Positions 16,170-23,558 are shown, numbered from the stretch's first letter. The stretch: 55,388 nt of DNA from Chloroflexota bacterium (GCA_026389735.1 JAPLHH010000141.1:1-55388); one strand, 5' to 3'. The notes: generated by a model from the letters alone, not told the origin. A program made the numbers and translations.

Positions 16170-17009
16170 ATGAAAAAGGAAGAAATCATTGCTTTACTTA
16201 ATGAAGACCTTGAGGGTGAGCATGGTGCTATCATCCAGTACCTGACCCATGCCTATGCCATTGGCGAGGGCGAGTTGGCCTGCGAGATTGAAGCCATTTC
16301 CCGGGAGGAGATGCGCCATCTCGATTGGCTGGCTGAGACCATCGTTGAATTGGGTGGGAAACCCAGCATGAAAAGGGGCAAGATGCGCATGGGAGGCAAG
16401 TCGGTGCCCGATTGGATGAAGAACGATGTGCTGCTGGAAGAGGATGCCATAACTATGTATAAAGAGCACATCAAGGCTATCGGTGACCGCAAGATAAAGC
16501 GGTTGCTGAAACGCATCCTGTCGGACGAAGAATCCCATCACGGTGACTTCGCCCATTTCGTGGACAAAGCAAAGAAGGAAGGTGCTAAAGACCTGCGGGG
16601 TGACCGCAAGGACAAGGTGGCTCAGATTCTTAACTGGGGTATTGAACATGAATATACGGTCATCCTTCAATATCTGCTGCACTCATATTTGGCAAAGAAT
16701 GAGGAAATGAAACTGGAGATGCAGGACCAGGCAATAAACGAGATGCAGCATATGGGCTGGCTGGCTGAAGAGATGGTCAGCGGCAAGGGGAATCCTAGGA
16801 TGGAGCATACTAAGATTGATAAATCGACCAAGATGGGCGATATGCTCCGTGCTGACATCAAAATAGAAAAAGAGGTAGCCGCCGAGTATGACCGCGCGGC
16901 CAAAGAAGTCACTGTGCCTGACCTGAAAAAGCTGCTTAAGCGGATACGGGACCACGAATTGTATCATGTAGAAGTATTCGATGACCTGCTGAAGGAAGTC
17001 GAGAAGTAA
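16170..17009 (+). CDS. Tandem ferritin-like (bacterioferritin-type) protein
   Basis: A 279-residue protein with two consecutive ferritin-like domains. Domain 1 (about 1-140) has EDLEGEHGAIIQYLTHAY, REEMRHLDWLAE and SDEESHHGDF. Domain 2 (about 150-279) has WGIEHEYTVILQYLLHSY, NEMQHMGWLAEE and RDHELYHVEVF. Each has the Glu and ExxH ligands of a diiron site, so the protein probably folds as an intramolecular pair with two iron centres. The role is likely iron storage or peroxide/oxygen detoxification. The ATG at 16170 is preferred because GGAGGGAG (16160-16167) is its ribosome site; the upstream ATG at 16158 includes that site. It follows copA by about 85 bp. Confidence 0.85.
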   Translation: MKKEEIIALLNEDLEGEHGAIIQYLTHAYAIGEGELACEIEAISREEMRHLDWLAETIVELGGKPSMKRGKMRMGGKSVPDWMKNDVLLEEDAITMYKEHIKAIGDRKIKRLLKRILSDEESHHGDFAHFVDKAKKEGAKDLRGDRKDKVAQILNWGIEHEYTVILQYLLHSYLAKNEEMKLEMQDQAINEMQHMGWLAEEMVSGKGNPRMEHTKIDKSTKMGDMLRADIKIEKEVAAEYDRAAKEVTVPDLKKLLKRIRDHELYHVEVFDDLLKEVEK

Positions 17010-17080
17010 CGAAGATTACAGCGATAAATCGTCGTAATCTAATCTAATCATTGAAATCATATTCACGAAAGGGGGGTAGA

Positions 17081-17206
17081 ATGGCAAAGGTTAAAGCAGT
17101 TGGAGAAATCTTCAGGTGTGAGATTTGCGGAAATGTAGTTGAGGTGAAAAAGGTTGGCGGTGGTGAGCTGGTTTGTTGCGGTAAACCAATGACGTTAGTC
17201 AAATAA
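17081..17206 (+). CDS. Desulforedoxin-like rubredoxin-type iron protein
   Basis: A 41-residue protein behind AAAGGGGGG with the desulforedoxin cysteine pattern: [12 protein letters not shown] (CxxC) and ELVCCGKPM (adjacent CC). In Desulfovibrio, desulforedoxin is a homodimer with one Fe(SCys)4 centre per chain, and the same fold is the N-terminal domain of desulfoferrodoxin (superoxide reductase). Here no superoxide-reductase catalytic domain is attached. It probably carries single electrons to the neighbouring diiron or superoxide-handling proteins. It ends 13 bp before the superoxide-dismutase-like gene, so they are co-transcribed. Confidence 0.85.
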   Translation: MAKVKAVGEIFRCEICGNVVEVKKVGGGELVCCGKPMTLVK

Positions 17207-17219
17207 AAAGGAGGGGAAA

Positions 17220-17681
17220 ATGGCTTACGAGGCTTCTATGTTGAAGGAGGGTAGGGTCGGTACCCCGGAATATGCTGAACTGAAACGGCGGATGGGCTGG
17301 GAATTCAACGGGATGCGGCTACATGAGTATTACTTCGATAATCTCGGCAGCAAGGCAGCAGTAGATAAGTCGGGAAAGCTGGCTAAGAAACTGGCTGAGA
17401 ACTTTGGCAGCCACGAGGATTGGGAGAAGGATTTCAGAGGCACAGGCACTATGCGCGGCATTGGCTGGGTAATCTTATACCAGGATAATGTGAGCGGGAA
17501 GCTCTTTAATCAGTGGATAAATGAGCATGATGTTGGCCATCCTGCTGGCTGTGTCCCAATTTTGGTAATGGATGTCTTCGAGCATGCCTTCATCACCGAT
17601 TACGGACTGAAGCGAGCTGACTACATCGAGGCCTTTTTCAAGAACATAAACTGGGCTGTGGTGGAAAGTCGACTGAAGTAG
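17220..17681 (+). CDS. Fe/Mn superoxide dismutase-like protein, N-terminally short
   Basis: A 153-residue member of the Fe/Mn superoxide dismutase family, against 190-210 residues usually. The C-terminal alpha/beta domain is complete: GIGWVILYQDN, then the metal-binding MDVFEHAF (D118, H122) and RADYIEAFFKNINW. One N-terminal-helix ligand is present, H35 in GMRLHEYYFDNLG. The first helix, which carries the other His ligand in family members, is absent: the protein starts MAYEASMLKEG right behind AAAAAGGAGGGG, and no remnant of that helix was found upstream. It may therefore bind metal with three protein ligands or be non-dismuting. It sits directly after the desulforedoxin gene. Family assignment is firm; activity is doubtful. 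Confidence 0.82.
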   Translation: MAYEASMLKEGRVGTPEYAELKRRMGWEFNGMRLHEYYFDNLGSKAAVDKSGKLAKKLAENFGSHEDWEKDFRGTGTMRGIGWVILYQDNVSGKLFNQWINEHDVGHPAGCVPILVMDVFEHAFITDYGLKRADYIEAFFKNINWAVVESRLK

Positions 17682-17709
17682 GCAACTTATCATTGGTAAA
17701 GGAGTGTGT

Positions 17710-17792
17710 GTCATTGCGAGCGAAGCGTGGCAATCCCATGTTATTCCTTCTCCCGCCGAGATTACCACGTCGCTAGCGCTCCTCGTAATGAC
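17710..17792. repeat. TCATTGCGAG-type inverted repeat (element B)
   Basis: The cleanest full copy in the window: GTCATTGCGAGCGAAGCGTGGCAATCC at the left and GAGATTACCACGTCGC..CTCCTCGTAATGAC at the right are inverted arms of an 83-bp element. It lies between the superoxide-dismutase-like and Rieske genes, so it would be transcribed as a long hairpin. Confidence 0.85.
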
Positions 17793-17841
17793 ATCCCTTG
17801 TCAATTTATTTGCCGGTCAAATCAAATATTGGAGGTGTAGC

Positions 17842-18192
17842 ATGGGTACTTTTGTTGAAGCAGGCAAGACTAGCGAGTTCAAAGATGGGATGATGAAGGA
17901 GATCGTGGTTCAGGACAACAGAATCCTTCTAGCCAGGATTGGGGGCAAGTATTATGCTACTGCTAACCGCTGCCCTCATTTTGGGGGAAATTTGTCACGG
18001 GGCAGGTTAGAGGGGACTGTAGTCACCTGTCCTCTGCATGGTTCTCAGTTTGACCTTACCGATGGACATGTTGTTCGCTGGCTAAAGGGCTCAGGGATTC
18101 TTTCCGCGGTAGGCAAGGCACTCAAGAGGCCCAAACCACTTGATACGCATAAAGTAAAAGTCGAAGACAATAGGATACTGGTAGAGATATAG
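17842..18192 (+). CDS. Rieske [2Fe-2S] ferredoxin
   Basis: A 116-residue soluble Rieske protein. The two cluster boxes are NRCPHFGGNLSRG (C-x-H) and VTCPLHGSQFDLTDG (C-x2-H), supplying two Cys and two His to a [2Fe-2S] cluster. It has no membrane segment or oxygenase domain, so it is a free electron carrier of the NirD/ferredoxin type. The ATG at 17842 follows GGAGGTG; longer upstream frames run into the repeat at 17710-17792 and are not real. It is followed 26 bp later by a DJ-1/PfpI gene. Its redox partner is not evident. Confidence 0.9.
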   Translation: MGTFVEAGKTSEFKDGMMKEIVVQDNRILLARIGGKYYATANRCPHFGGNLSRGRLEGTVVTCPLHGSQFDLTDGHVVRWLKGSGILSAVGKALKRPKPLDTHKVKVEDNRILVEI

Positions 18193-18218
18193 CCTTGGTT
18201 GGGGAAAGGAGGGCAGCT

Positions 18219-18743
18219 ATGTCGCTGAAGGGAAAGATTGTTGCCATATTAGCGGAACAGGATTTTGAGGATTCCGAACTCACTGAGCCTCTGAAGGCGA
18301 TGAAGGAAGCTGGCGCCCAGGTGTTTGTAGTCGGCAGCGGCTCCCAGATGAGCTATAAGGGCAAGAGAGGCAAGGCAACTATAAAGGTCGACATCGATGC
18401 CGATAAGGTCAGGGCTGAGGATTTCGATGCTATTATAATCCCCGGTGGCTATGCGCCTGACAAGATGCGTCTGCACCAGCCTATGATTGACCTGGTGAAA
18501 AGGGCACACGATTTGGGCAAGGTGGTAGCGGCTATTTGCCACGGGCCGCAACTTCTCATCTCGGCCGACATTGTCAGAGGACGCCGTGTTACTTCGTGGC
18601 CTTCGGTAGCAATAGACCTCAAGAACGCCGGCGCCAACTGGGTCGATGAGCCTATAGTCAGGGATGGGAATCTTATCACCTCACGCAAGCCATCTGACCT
18701 GCCGATGTTTAATAGAGCCATAATTCAAGCCCTTGGCGGGTGA
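18219..18743 (+). CDS. DJ-1/PfpI-family protein
   Basis: A 174-residue type-1 glutamine-amidotransferase-like protein of the DJ-1/PfpI family. The nucleophile elbow AAICHGPQLL holds the reactive Cys, and the acidic partner is E14 in ILAEQDFEDSEL; DAIIIPGGYAPDKMR is the other family hallmark. Members act as chaperones, deglycases or peptidases in stress; which one applies here is unknown. The ATG at 18219 is chosen because AAAGGAGGG lies upstream; 18195 would add eight residues. It ends 3 bp before the next gene, so both are in one transcript. Confidence 0.9.
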   Translation: MSLKGKIVAILAEQDFEDSELTEPLKAMKEAGAQVFVVGSGSQMSYKGKRGKATIKVDIDADKVRAEDFDAIIIPGGYAPDKMRLHQPMIDLVKRAHDLGKVVAAICHGPQLLISADIVRGRRVTSWPSVAIDLKNAGANWVDEPIVRDGNLITSRKPSDLPMFNRAIIQALGG

Positions 18744-18746
18744 GCT

Positions 18747-19166
18747 ATGACGCTGGAAGAAAAGATATTAAAGGAATACCGCACAGTCGCTATCGTCGGT
18801 GCATCATCTAATCCAGAGCGACCCAGTTTCAGGGTAGTCAGATATCTTTCTAAGCACGGCTACAATGTAATTCCGGTCAATCCCAATGAACGTGAGATTC
18901 TAGGCATGACTTGCTATCCCAACCTCAGCTCAATTCCTGAAAAAGTTGAGGTAGTAGACATATTTCGAAAGTCGGAAGAAGTGATGCCCATTGTTGATGA
19001 AGCGATAAAAATAGGAGCTAAGGTGGTTTGGATGCAGGAAGGGGTGGTTAATGAGGAGGCAGCGGCTAAAGCCAGGAATGCCGGGCTGCTAGTGGTCATG
19101 GATAAGTGCATGCGCAAGCAGCATATTAGCCTGATGCGACGCAAAAAGAGGAAAAACGGAGGGTAA
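18747..19166 (+). CDS. CoA-binding domain protein (YccU type)
   Basis: A 139-residue Rossmann-fold protein with the CoA-binding signature VAIVGASSNPERPSFRVVRY and GYNVIPVNPNEREILGMTCY, and later VVWMQEGVVNEEAA and VVMDKCMRKQH. It resembles the CoA-binding half of succinyl-CoA synthetase alpha and stand-alone YccU proteins. The molecular role of YccU-like proteins is not established. It begins 3 bp after the DJ-1/PfpI gene. The MDKCM cysteine is conserved in the family. Confidence 0.88.
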   Translation: MTLEEKILKEYRTVAIVGASSNPERPSFRVVRYLSKHGYNVIPVNPNEREILGMTCYPNLSSIPEKVEVVDIFRKSEEVMPIVDEAIKIGAKVVWMQEGVVNEEAAAKARNAGLLVVMDKCMRKQHISLMRRKKRKNGG

Positions 19167-19184
19167 GTTTACAGGGAGATAGAA

Positions 19185-19271
19185 ATGAAGGTAAAAGTTC
19201 TGTTGATTCCGTTTATAGCCCTGCTAGGCTTACATATCTACCAGCAAACCAGGAAGGCATCTGAAGTTTAA
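19185..19271 (+). CDS. Possible 28-residue membrane peptide
   Basis: A short frame behind AGGGAGAT reads MKVKVLLIPFIALLGLHIY and ends QQTRKASEV. It has one hydrophobic segment (residues 4-19) and a charged tail, as in small single-pass membrane peptides. It is 18 bp after the CoA-binding gene and before a weak terminator. There is no homology argument, so the call rests on ribosome site, composition and position only. Confidence 0.35.
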   Translation: MKVKVLLIPFIALLGLHIYQQTRKASEV

Positions 19272-19291
19272 CCGCTCCTTCTTCTGTCAAT

Positions 19292-19313
19292 AGCATCTGC
19301 AAAATGCTTTTTT
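19292..19313 (+). terminator. Weak rho-independent terminator candidate
   Basis: AGCAT (19292-19296) can pair with ATGCT (19304-19308), followed by a run of six T (19308-19313). The stem is only 5 bp, but it lies exactly at the end of the long plus-strand gene run. Confidence 0.35.
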
Positions 19314-19360
19314 ATATGTCATTTTGGTTTTAAACTTTTGATTTTTGACTTTTTTCGTAG

Positions 19361-19420
19361 GGGTCATCTGCCCACAGATGACCCGACAGAGCGGTCACCC
19401 ATAGGCGGGTGACATGTAGG
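19361..19420. repeat. Palindromic element C, copy 1
   Basis: Two hairpins in a row: GGGTCATCTG-CCCA-CAGATGACCC (perfect 10-bp stem, 19361-19384) and GTCACCC-ATAGGC-GGGTGAC (19394-19413). The same order recurs at 20561-20640, and a decayed half at 21949-21976. Confidence 0.8.
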
Positions 19421-19425
19421 AAAGA

Positions 19426-20520
19426 CTAGGTATCAACTACGTCTACTATAAGCGGCTGTGTGTCTTCCCCCCATGCTGACTCTGAGGACAATGTGACATT
19501 GATTATGTATTTCCCCTTAGCACTTGGTGTGGTAACAATTATTGGAAATACCAAATGAGTACATGGGGTAAAAGTAAGATAGTTATCTTTAGGCAGAAAA
19601 TCTACACAAGGTTTGTTTTGCCTGACAGAGAAATTTTTCGGAAAATCTATTTTGTGGTACAAATCGCAGTCTTCCACTATCTTAAAACCCTCAGGGAAGA
19701 CTAGTTTGAGCGTGCAGTCCTTGAGAGTGGTAATTCCCAAATTGGTTATCCTAATAAATAATGGAGCCTGACTAGAAACTTTTATTCGAAACTTGGGCAA
19801 TACTTCGTCTTCGTTTGGGTTGCTTGGATCCAAGAATGCTGCAAAAAAATATGGGGGAGTCATTTTCTGAAACTGAAGAGCCATAAAGGTTACTAGGAAT
19901 CCTGCTATAACTATTCCTTCTAACAAGCCGTCCTTTCCAAAGTATTGATAAGCGATTGTGGGTATTGCTATCGCAAGCTGCAGATAAAAGAAAAACAATA
20001 TAACGTTAAATAAGCCTCTATAATCTTTGCTCCATATCTTGCTCCGTAGACTTATTGTGAATAGCAATTGTCTCAATGGTCCAAAAAGCACGAATATCGG
20101 TGACAGTAATATGCAGAAAATAAAAAATCCGATGAACTCAGACCATTGCAATAAGGCCCATATAAAGAATCTTCTTATCTGGAGAATTACTGCCGTAGAA
20201 CGGATCCTCAGGTTTGCTTTTGGGGGGAAAATAGTGCTCTGATTATCGGTCAATGTTTTCGCCATTATTAATAGGGTAAGCATAGTTGCTACAATAATGA
20301 AATGAATGACAATGTCGAGCCATGATCCAAGTCCTTTTACTATAATTATGAAGGGATATACGATTATTCCTAAGGGAAAGAATATAGTCGCGAGAATGCC
20401 ACCAGTAATATTCCAGGCTTGTAAGAAGTAATTTACCTCAGAACCTAGTGCAATAAAAAAAAGAACAGTACCCAAAATCCAGAGTACCAAATCCTTTTTT
20501 GGCATGTTTGCATTACGCAT
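19426..20520 (-). CDS. Multi-pass membrane protein with C-terminal beta-domain, unknown function
   Basis: A 364-residue protein. The N-terminal half has about six hydrophobic segments (for example LVLWILGTVLFFIALG, FFPLGIIVYPFIIIV, FIGFFIFCILLSPIFVLFG, VILFFFYLQLAIAIPTIAY, GIVIAGFLVTFMALQF). From about residue 245 it is soluble and strand-rich, with FRIKVSSQAPLFIRITNLG and HLVFPIIVTTPSAKGKYII, resembling the Ig-like/NEW3 type domains that decorate membrane proteins of archaea and Chloroflexota. I do not recognise a function. Base composition is more AT-rich than the neighbouring genes, and repeat element C lies on both sides, so it looks like an accessory insertion. Confidence 0.6.
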   Translation of the reverse strand: MRNANMPKKDLVLWILGTVLFFIALGSEVNYFLQAWNITGGILATIFFPLGIIVYPFIIIVKGLGSWLDIVIHFIIVATMLTLLIMAKTLTDNQSTIFPPKANLRIRSTAVILQIRRFFIWALLQWSEFIGFFIFCILLSPIFVLFGPLRQLLFTISLRSKIWSKDYRGLFNVILFFFYLQLAIAIPTIAYQYFGKDGLLEGIVIAGFLVTFMALQFQKMTPPYFFAAFLDPSNPNEDEVLPKFRIKVSSQAPLFIRITNLGITTLKDCTLKLVFPEGFKIVEDCDLYHKIDFPKNFSVRQNKPCVDFLPKDNYLTFTPCTHLVFPIIVTTPSAKGKYIINVTLSSESAWGEDTQPLIVDVVDT

Positions 20521-20560
20521 TTTTATAACGCCTTAATTATTCATTGTTATGTTTTCTAAG

Positions 20561-20640
20561 TGCTATCTGCCCACAGATGACCCGCAGAGCGGTCACCCGT
20601 CCTTCCCGGGAAGGACCCCCGTAAGCGGGTGGCACGTAGA
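20561..20640. repeat. Palindromic element C, copy 2, with an extra palindrome
   Basis: It repeats the order of copy 1 (ATCTG-CCCA-CAGAT, then GGTCACCC to GGGTGGCA), but the loop of the second hairpin contains an additional perfect 18-bp palindrome, GTCCTTCCCGGGAAGGAC, at 20599-20616. Confidence 0.78.
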
Positions 20641-20751
20641 GGAACACACCACGCTTCGTGACTCAAGTCCAAAGAAGCGGGCTACCAACCGTCTCCCTTT
20701 CATACTAATATTCATTTTACGCGCGCTAAATCATACTTAAAATGACAATTA

Positions 20752-21909
20752 CTACCTTATACCTATGACTCTATCATTAAACAAAATTTCTCTAACTACT
20801 GAAGAAGGGTCTGCTGCTATTAATTCGGCAACCTGTTGCTTTAATTTATCAATCCCTTCATCAATTGATTTTACAATCATATGCAAGCTAGAAAGACTGC
20901 ATATTAGAATTGGTAATGCAAAAGCATTATCAAGCACAACTTCATACTGATTTGCATTTTCTGAAATATACAAATACAGACACAATCCAATATCCTCTAG
21001 GTCTATTGGATTGTATGCACCATCCAACTTGACTTTTATGATTCCTCGGCTGTCATCCATTATTAGAAGCGGGAAATATAGATCAATAGGAACAAATGGA
21101 AAATCAGCCAATGTGCTAGATTTAAAATTTTCTTTGAGAAACTTGTTTATGTAGTACTTAGGGACTTTTGCTTCAGATCCATGTGATTCATACGGAACTT
21201 GTCCAGATTTTAGTAACTCTTCCCACTTTTGAAATATGATTGATTTCTGGGCTAGTGCTATATAATCATGCCTTGTACTATCACGCTGTTCAGTTAGGAA
21301 ATGCCTTAAAGCAGAAATAATCTGTTCACATGCATCATGTATCATGCGATCACTGTAATTATCTTTCTCTTTTGATGGGCTATCCGCTCTTACTGCAATT
21401 ACCCTTTCTGCTAATACTGGTAAATTGAAATGCCTTGCTGGTTTAGTTGTTAGGATATAATGACCATTGGCTAGTAAAGGAAATCTAGAAACGTCTGCAT
21501 TTGCTGGATCTAAATGCTCAAAAACAAGAATATCTTTGTCACTTGAGTATTTACATTCAGCGATAATATTTGTATATACATTAACTTCACATCCTGCAAT
21601 TTTCCCAGTTGTTTTTCCAGCTCTATGTGCCCATATGTCTAATTCTCTCCATAAACCTTCAGGAGAGATGCCAGAAACTTTTGCCTCTGCAGCAGATGGT
21701 TCAAAATAGCGAGCACTACTAACATGAAAGCCCTGATCATGTAAGACTTTCCTGGCTCTTAATTCAAGAGGCAACCCCGATTTTTTAATATTATCTAATA
21801 CAAGCTTCCTTGCCGGAGTAGATGCAAACCACTCTTGATAATCAGAATATGTAGCTCCTTTCTTAGGATCCTGTTTATTACCTTTGGTTGATTTTGGTCT
21901 ATCAGTCAT
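20752..21909 (-). CDS. Putative PD-(D/E)XK-type nuclease-fold protein
   Basis: A 385-residue soluble protein of no named family that I recognise. The N-terminal third has features of a restriction-endonuclease-like core: LELRARKVLHDQGFHVSSAR (helix with the leading Glu), GLWRELDIWAHRAG (the Asp-containing strand) and NIIAECKYSSDK (ExK), in the order expected for a PD-(D/E)XK active site. The remainder is mixed helix/strand without motifs. It is AT-rich, isolated, and flanked by element C repeats, next to a toxin-antitoxin-like pair. A defence or mobile-DNA role is plausible but inferred; no methyltransferase or helicase partner is nearby. Confidence 0.55.
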   Translation of the reverse strand: MTDRPKSTKGNKQDPKKGATYSDYQEWFASTPARKLVLDNIKKSGLPLELRARKVLHDQGFHVSSARYFEPSAAEAKVSGISPEGLWRELDIWAHRAGKTTGKIAGCEVNVYTNIIAECKYSSDKDILVFEHLDPANADVSRFPLLANGHYILTTKPARHFNLPVLAERVIAVRADSPSKEKDNYSDRMIHDACEQIISALRHFLTEQRDSTRHDYIALAQKSIIFQKWEELLKSGQVPYESHGSEAKVPKYYINKFLKENFKSSTLADFPFVPIDLYFPLLIMDDSRGIIKVKLDGAYNPIDLEDIGLCLYLYISENANQYEVVLDNAFALPILICSLSSLHMIVKSIDEGIDKLKQQVAELIAADPSSVVREILFNDRVIGIR

Positions 21910-21948
21910 TATAAATATCCCTCCAAGCTAATATTAATCATTCCCGGA

Positions 21949-21976
21949 GGTGTCATCTGCCCATAGGTGGCCCTTA
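21949..21976. repeat. Palindromic element C, degenerate half copy
   Basis: GTGTCATCTGCCCATAGGTGGCCC matches the first hairpin of copies 1 and 2 with a decayed right arm. The second hairpin is missing. Confidence 0.55.
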
Positions 21977-21978
21977 GG

Positions 21979-22392
21979 TTAAATTCTAGCTTTTCTCGCC
22001 CGACTGTCAATATACTGCTGAAGTCGTTCACGTGTAGTTACCCACTGGCCACCAAGCCTTAGTGCCCACAGTTTTCCCTTCTCAGCCTGTGTTCTCAAAG
22101 TAACCGGCGCAATTGCCGCCAGCTTTGATGCCATTTTCAGGTCAATGAACTCATCAACGCTGGAAGCCGCCAACTGCCCTGAAGGATAACGCTTGCTGGC
22201 ATCGAGGATTTCTACCGAAGAAAGACTACTATCTTCAGCATAGTTTAATATCACGCCGGGCTCTATCTCACTACTATGACTCAAGGTGGTCTCCGGGTCC
22301 TGAAGATAAATAGTGAGAACGTCAACCTCAGGCTCATATTCAATCTTTAGAGCACCTTTTGGTATCTCTTGTAATCTTGCTTCTCTTACCAT
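21979..22392 (-). CDS. DUF2283 / excisionase-like HTH protein, probable antitoxin
   Basis: A 137-residue protein with a DUF2283 domain (residues 14-70: IEYEPEVDVLTIYLQDPE, PGVILNYAEDSSLSSVEILD) followed by a helix-turn-helix of the AlpA/excisionase or MerR-like type (about 88-130: MASKLAAIAPVTLRTQAEKG, WVTTRERLQQYID). DUF2283 proteins are often encoded beside DUF4258 proteins, and the pair behaves in annotation as an antitoxin/toxin unit. The DUF4258 gene is 9 bp upstream. The DNA-binding tail would allow autoregulation of the pair. Activity is inferred from the family pairing. Confidence 0.68.
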   Translation of the reverse strand: MVREARLQEIPKGALKIEYEPEVDVLTIYLQDPETTLSHSSEIEPGVILNYAEDSSLSSVEILDASKRYPSGQLAASSVDEFIDLKMASKLAAIAPVTLRTQAEKGKLWALRLGGQWVTTRERLQQYIDSRARKARI

Positions 22393-22401
22393 TTTACACC
22401 T

Positions 22402-22602
22402 CTATCTAGTCTTAATTAAGGTTATCACCAGAGCATATGAGCCTACCATAACCCATATTACTCTCAGCTTACCATGCCGCGATTCCCATTTATCTCCCTG
22501 CTTCAGCGTTTCCCCTGAATTAATAGTCTCTTCCACATTCTTTGTAGCCAGCTTATATAGCCTCAGCTTGTTTCTGGCATGGCGGCTGAATCGTATCTCC
22601 AT
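22402..22602 (-). CDS. DUF4258-family protein, probable toxin
   Basis: A 66-residue protein with the DUF4258 pattern: a leading strand and conserved His/Arg in MEIRFSRHARNKLRLY, GDKWESRHGKLRVIWV and a final strand YALVITLIKT. The fold resembles RelE/BrnT-like small toxins, in which basic residues act on RNA. It is the first gene of a two-gene minus-strand unit with the DUF2283/HTH gene. Toxicity has not been shown for this protein. Confidence 0.65.
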   Translation of the reverse strand: MEIRFSRHARNKLRLYKLATKNVEETINSGETLKQGDKWESRHGKLRVIWVMVGSYALVITLIKTR

Positions 22603-22774
22603 TTAATTAAGTATAAGCGCAATCGCTTATGTTTGTCAACCTGTGAAACTGCCTCGTCACATATATTATGCTTGAGTAAGAAGCGACCAATTGCTGGAGA
22701 GCAGGAATCAGGTGTTTCTTCTCGAAAGATGCCTGCCCACCTCTCTTCCTGTCAAGAGAGATGGGATTACAGCT

Positions 22775-23545
22775 TTATTTGGGCTGAATTGTCCCTTTCA
22801 GTTTATCCAGCCAGGCTGTTGATTTGAGCTGCCTTTCAAGGAGATATTTGATGTATTCCCGCATCACCCGTTCCAGTTCTGCAGCTAGTTCTGGATTTAT
22901 TTTTACTCGCCTGGCGGCCGCGTAGTCGCAATTTTGCCACAGGCGCAGCACCTTTAAGGCGTTCAGAGAAAGGGGACGTGCTACCGGCTCGTGAAAGTCA
23001 CAATCATGGCAGAGGACGCCACCCTGGCTGGGGCTGAAGAAATTGGTCGCTGGCTTCAAGGGCGAATTGCATTCCGTGCACTGCTGTAGCTGGGGACGAT
23101 AGCCGAGATGGTCGAGAAGATGAAGTTCGAAGTAGCGCAGGATAGGCTCGCAATCCTTAGCCTGGGACAACTGGTGTAAGGTTGCCAGCACCAGGTCAAA
23201 GAGGCGGCGGTCTTCGATGTGCTCGCCGGTGAAGGAGTCAACCAGTTCGGCGATGTAGAGGCCGCGTGAAATACGTTCCAGGTCATCCTTTATAGGCAGA
23301 AAGTTATTGATGGTCTGGGCTTGAGTGATGATGTCAAGGTTTCGGCCTCGAGCCAGCATCAAGCGGCTGTGGGTGAGGAGCTCTACGTGACCGCCAAGCT
23401 TGCTTTGGGGACGGCGTGTACCTTTAGCTACTGCTTTCAGTTTGCCCAGCTCAGGTGTATAAAGGGTAAGGATTCTATCGGCTTCGCCCAGCTTAATTCG
23501 CTTGATAATAATAGCTTCTGTTTGGTAAGTCCGAGGGGCTGTCAT
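22775..23545 (-). CDS. recO: DNA repair protein RecO
   Basis: A 256-residue RecO: an N-terminal OB-fold (TEAIIIKRIKLGEADRILTL, LKAVAKGTRRPQSKLGG) and a helical domain containing a four-cysteine zinc site (LQQCTECNSPLKP and GGVLCHDCDFHEP). RecO acts with RecF and RecR to load RecA on gapped DNA. It lies 13 bp downstream of recR on the same strand, so replication/repair genes dnaX, ybaB, recR and recO form one unit. The length is normal. Confidence 0.93.
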   Translation of the reverse strand: MTAPRTYQTEAIIIKRIKLGEADRILTLYTPELGKLKAVAKGTRRPQSKLGGHVELLTHSRLMLARGRNLDIITQAQTINNFLPIKDDLERISRGLYIAELVDSFTGEHIEDRRLFDLVLATLHQLSQAKDCEPILRYFELHLLDHLGYRPQLQQCTECNSPLKPATNFFSPSQGGVLCHDCDFHEPVARPLSLNALKVLRLWQNCDYAAARRVKINPELAAELERVMREYIKYLLERQLKSTAWLDKLKGTIQPK

Positions 23546-23558
23546 AGCCTACGTCTGG

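Noticed and set aside
17704..17841. Longer start for the Rieske protein
   Set aside because: The added residues come from the TCATTGCGAG repeat; GGAGGTG directly precedes the ATG at 17842.
19308..19355. The T-rich tract as a strong terminator or promoter
   Set aside because: Apart from the weak 5-bp hairpin there is no stable stem next to the T runs, and no spaced -35/-10 pair for a downstream plus-strand gene.
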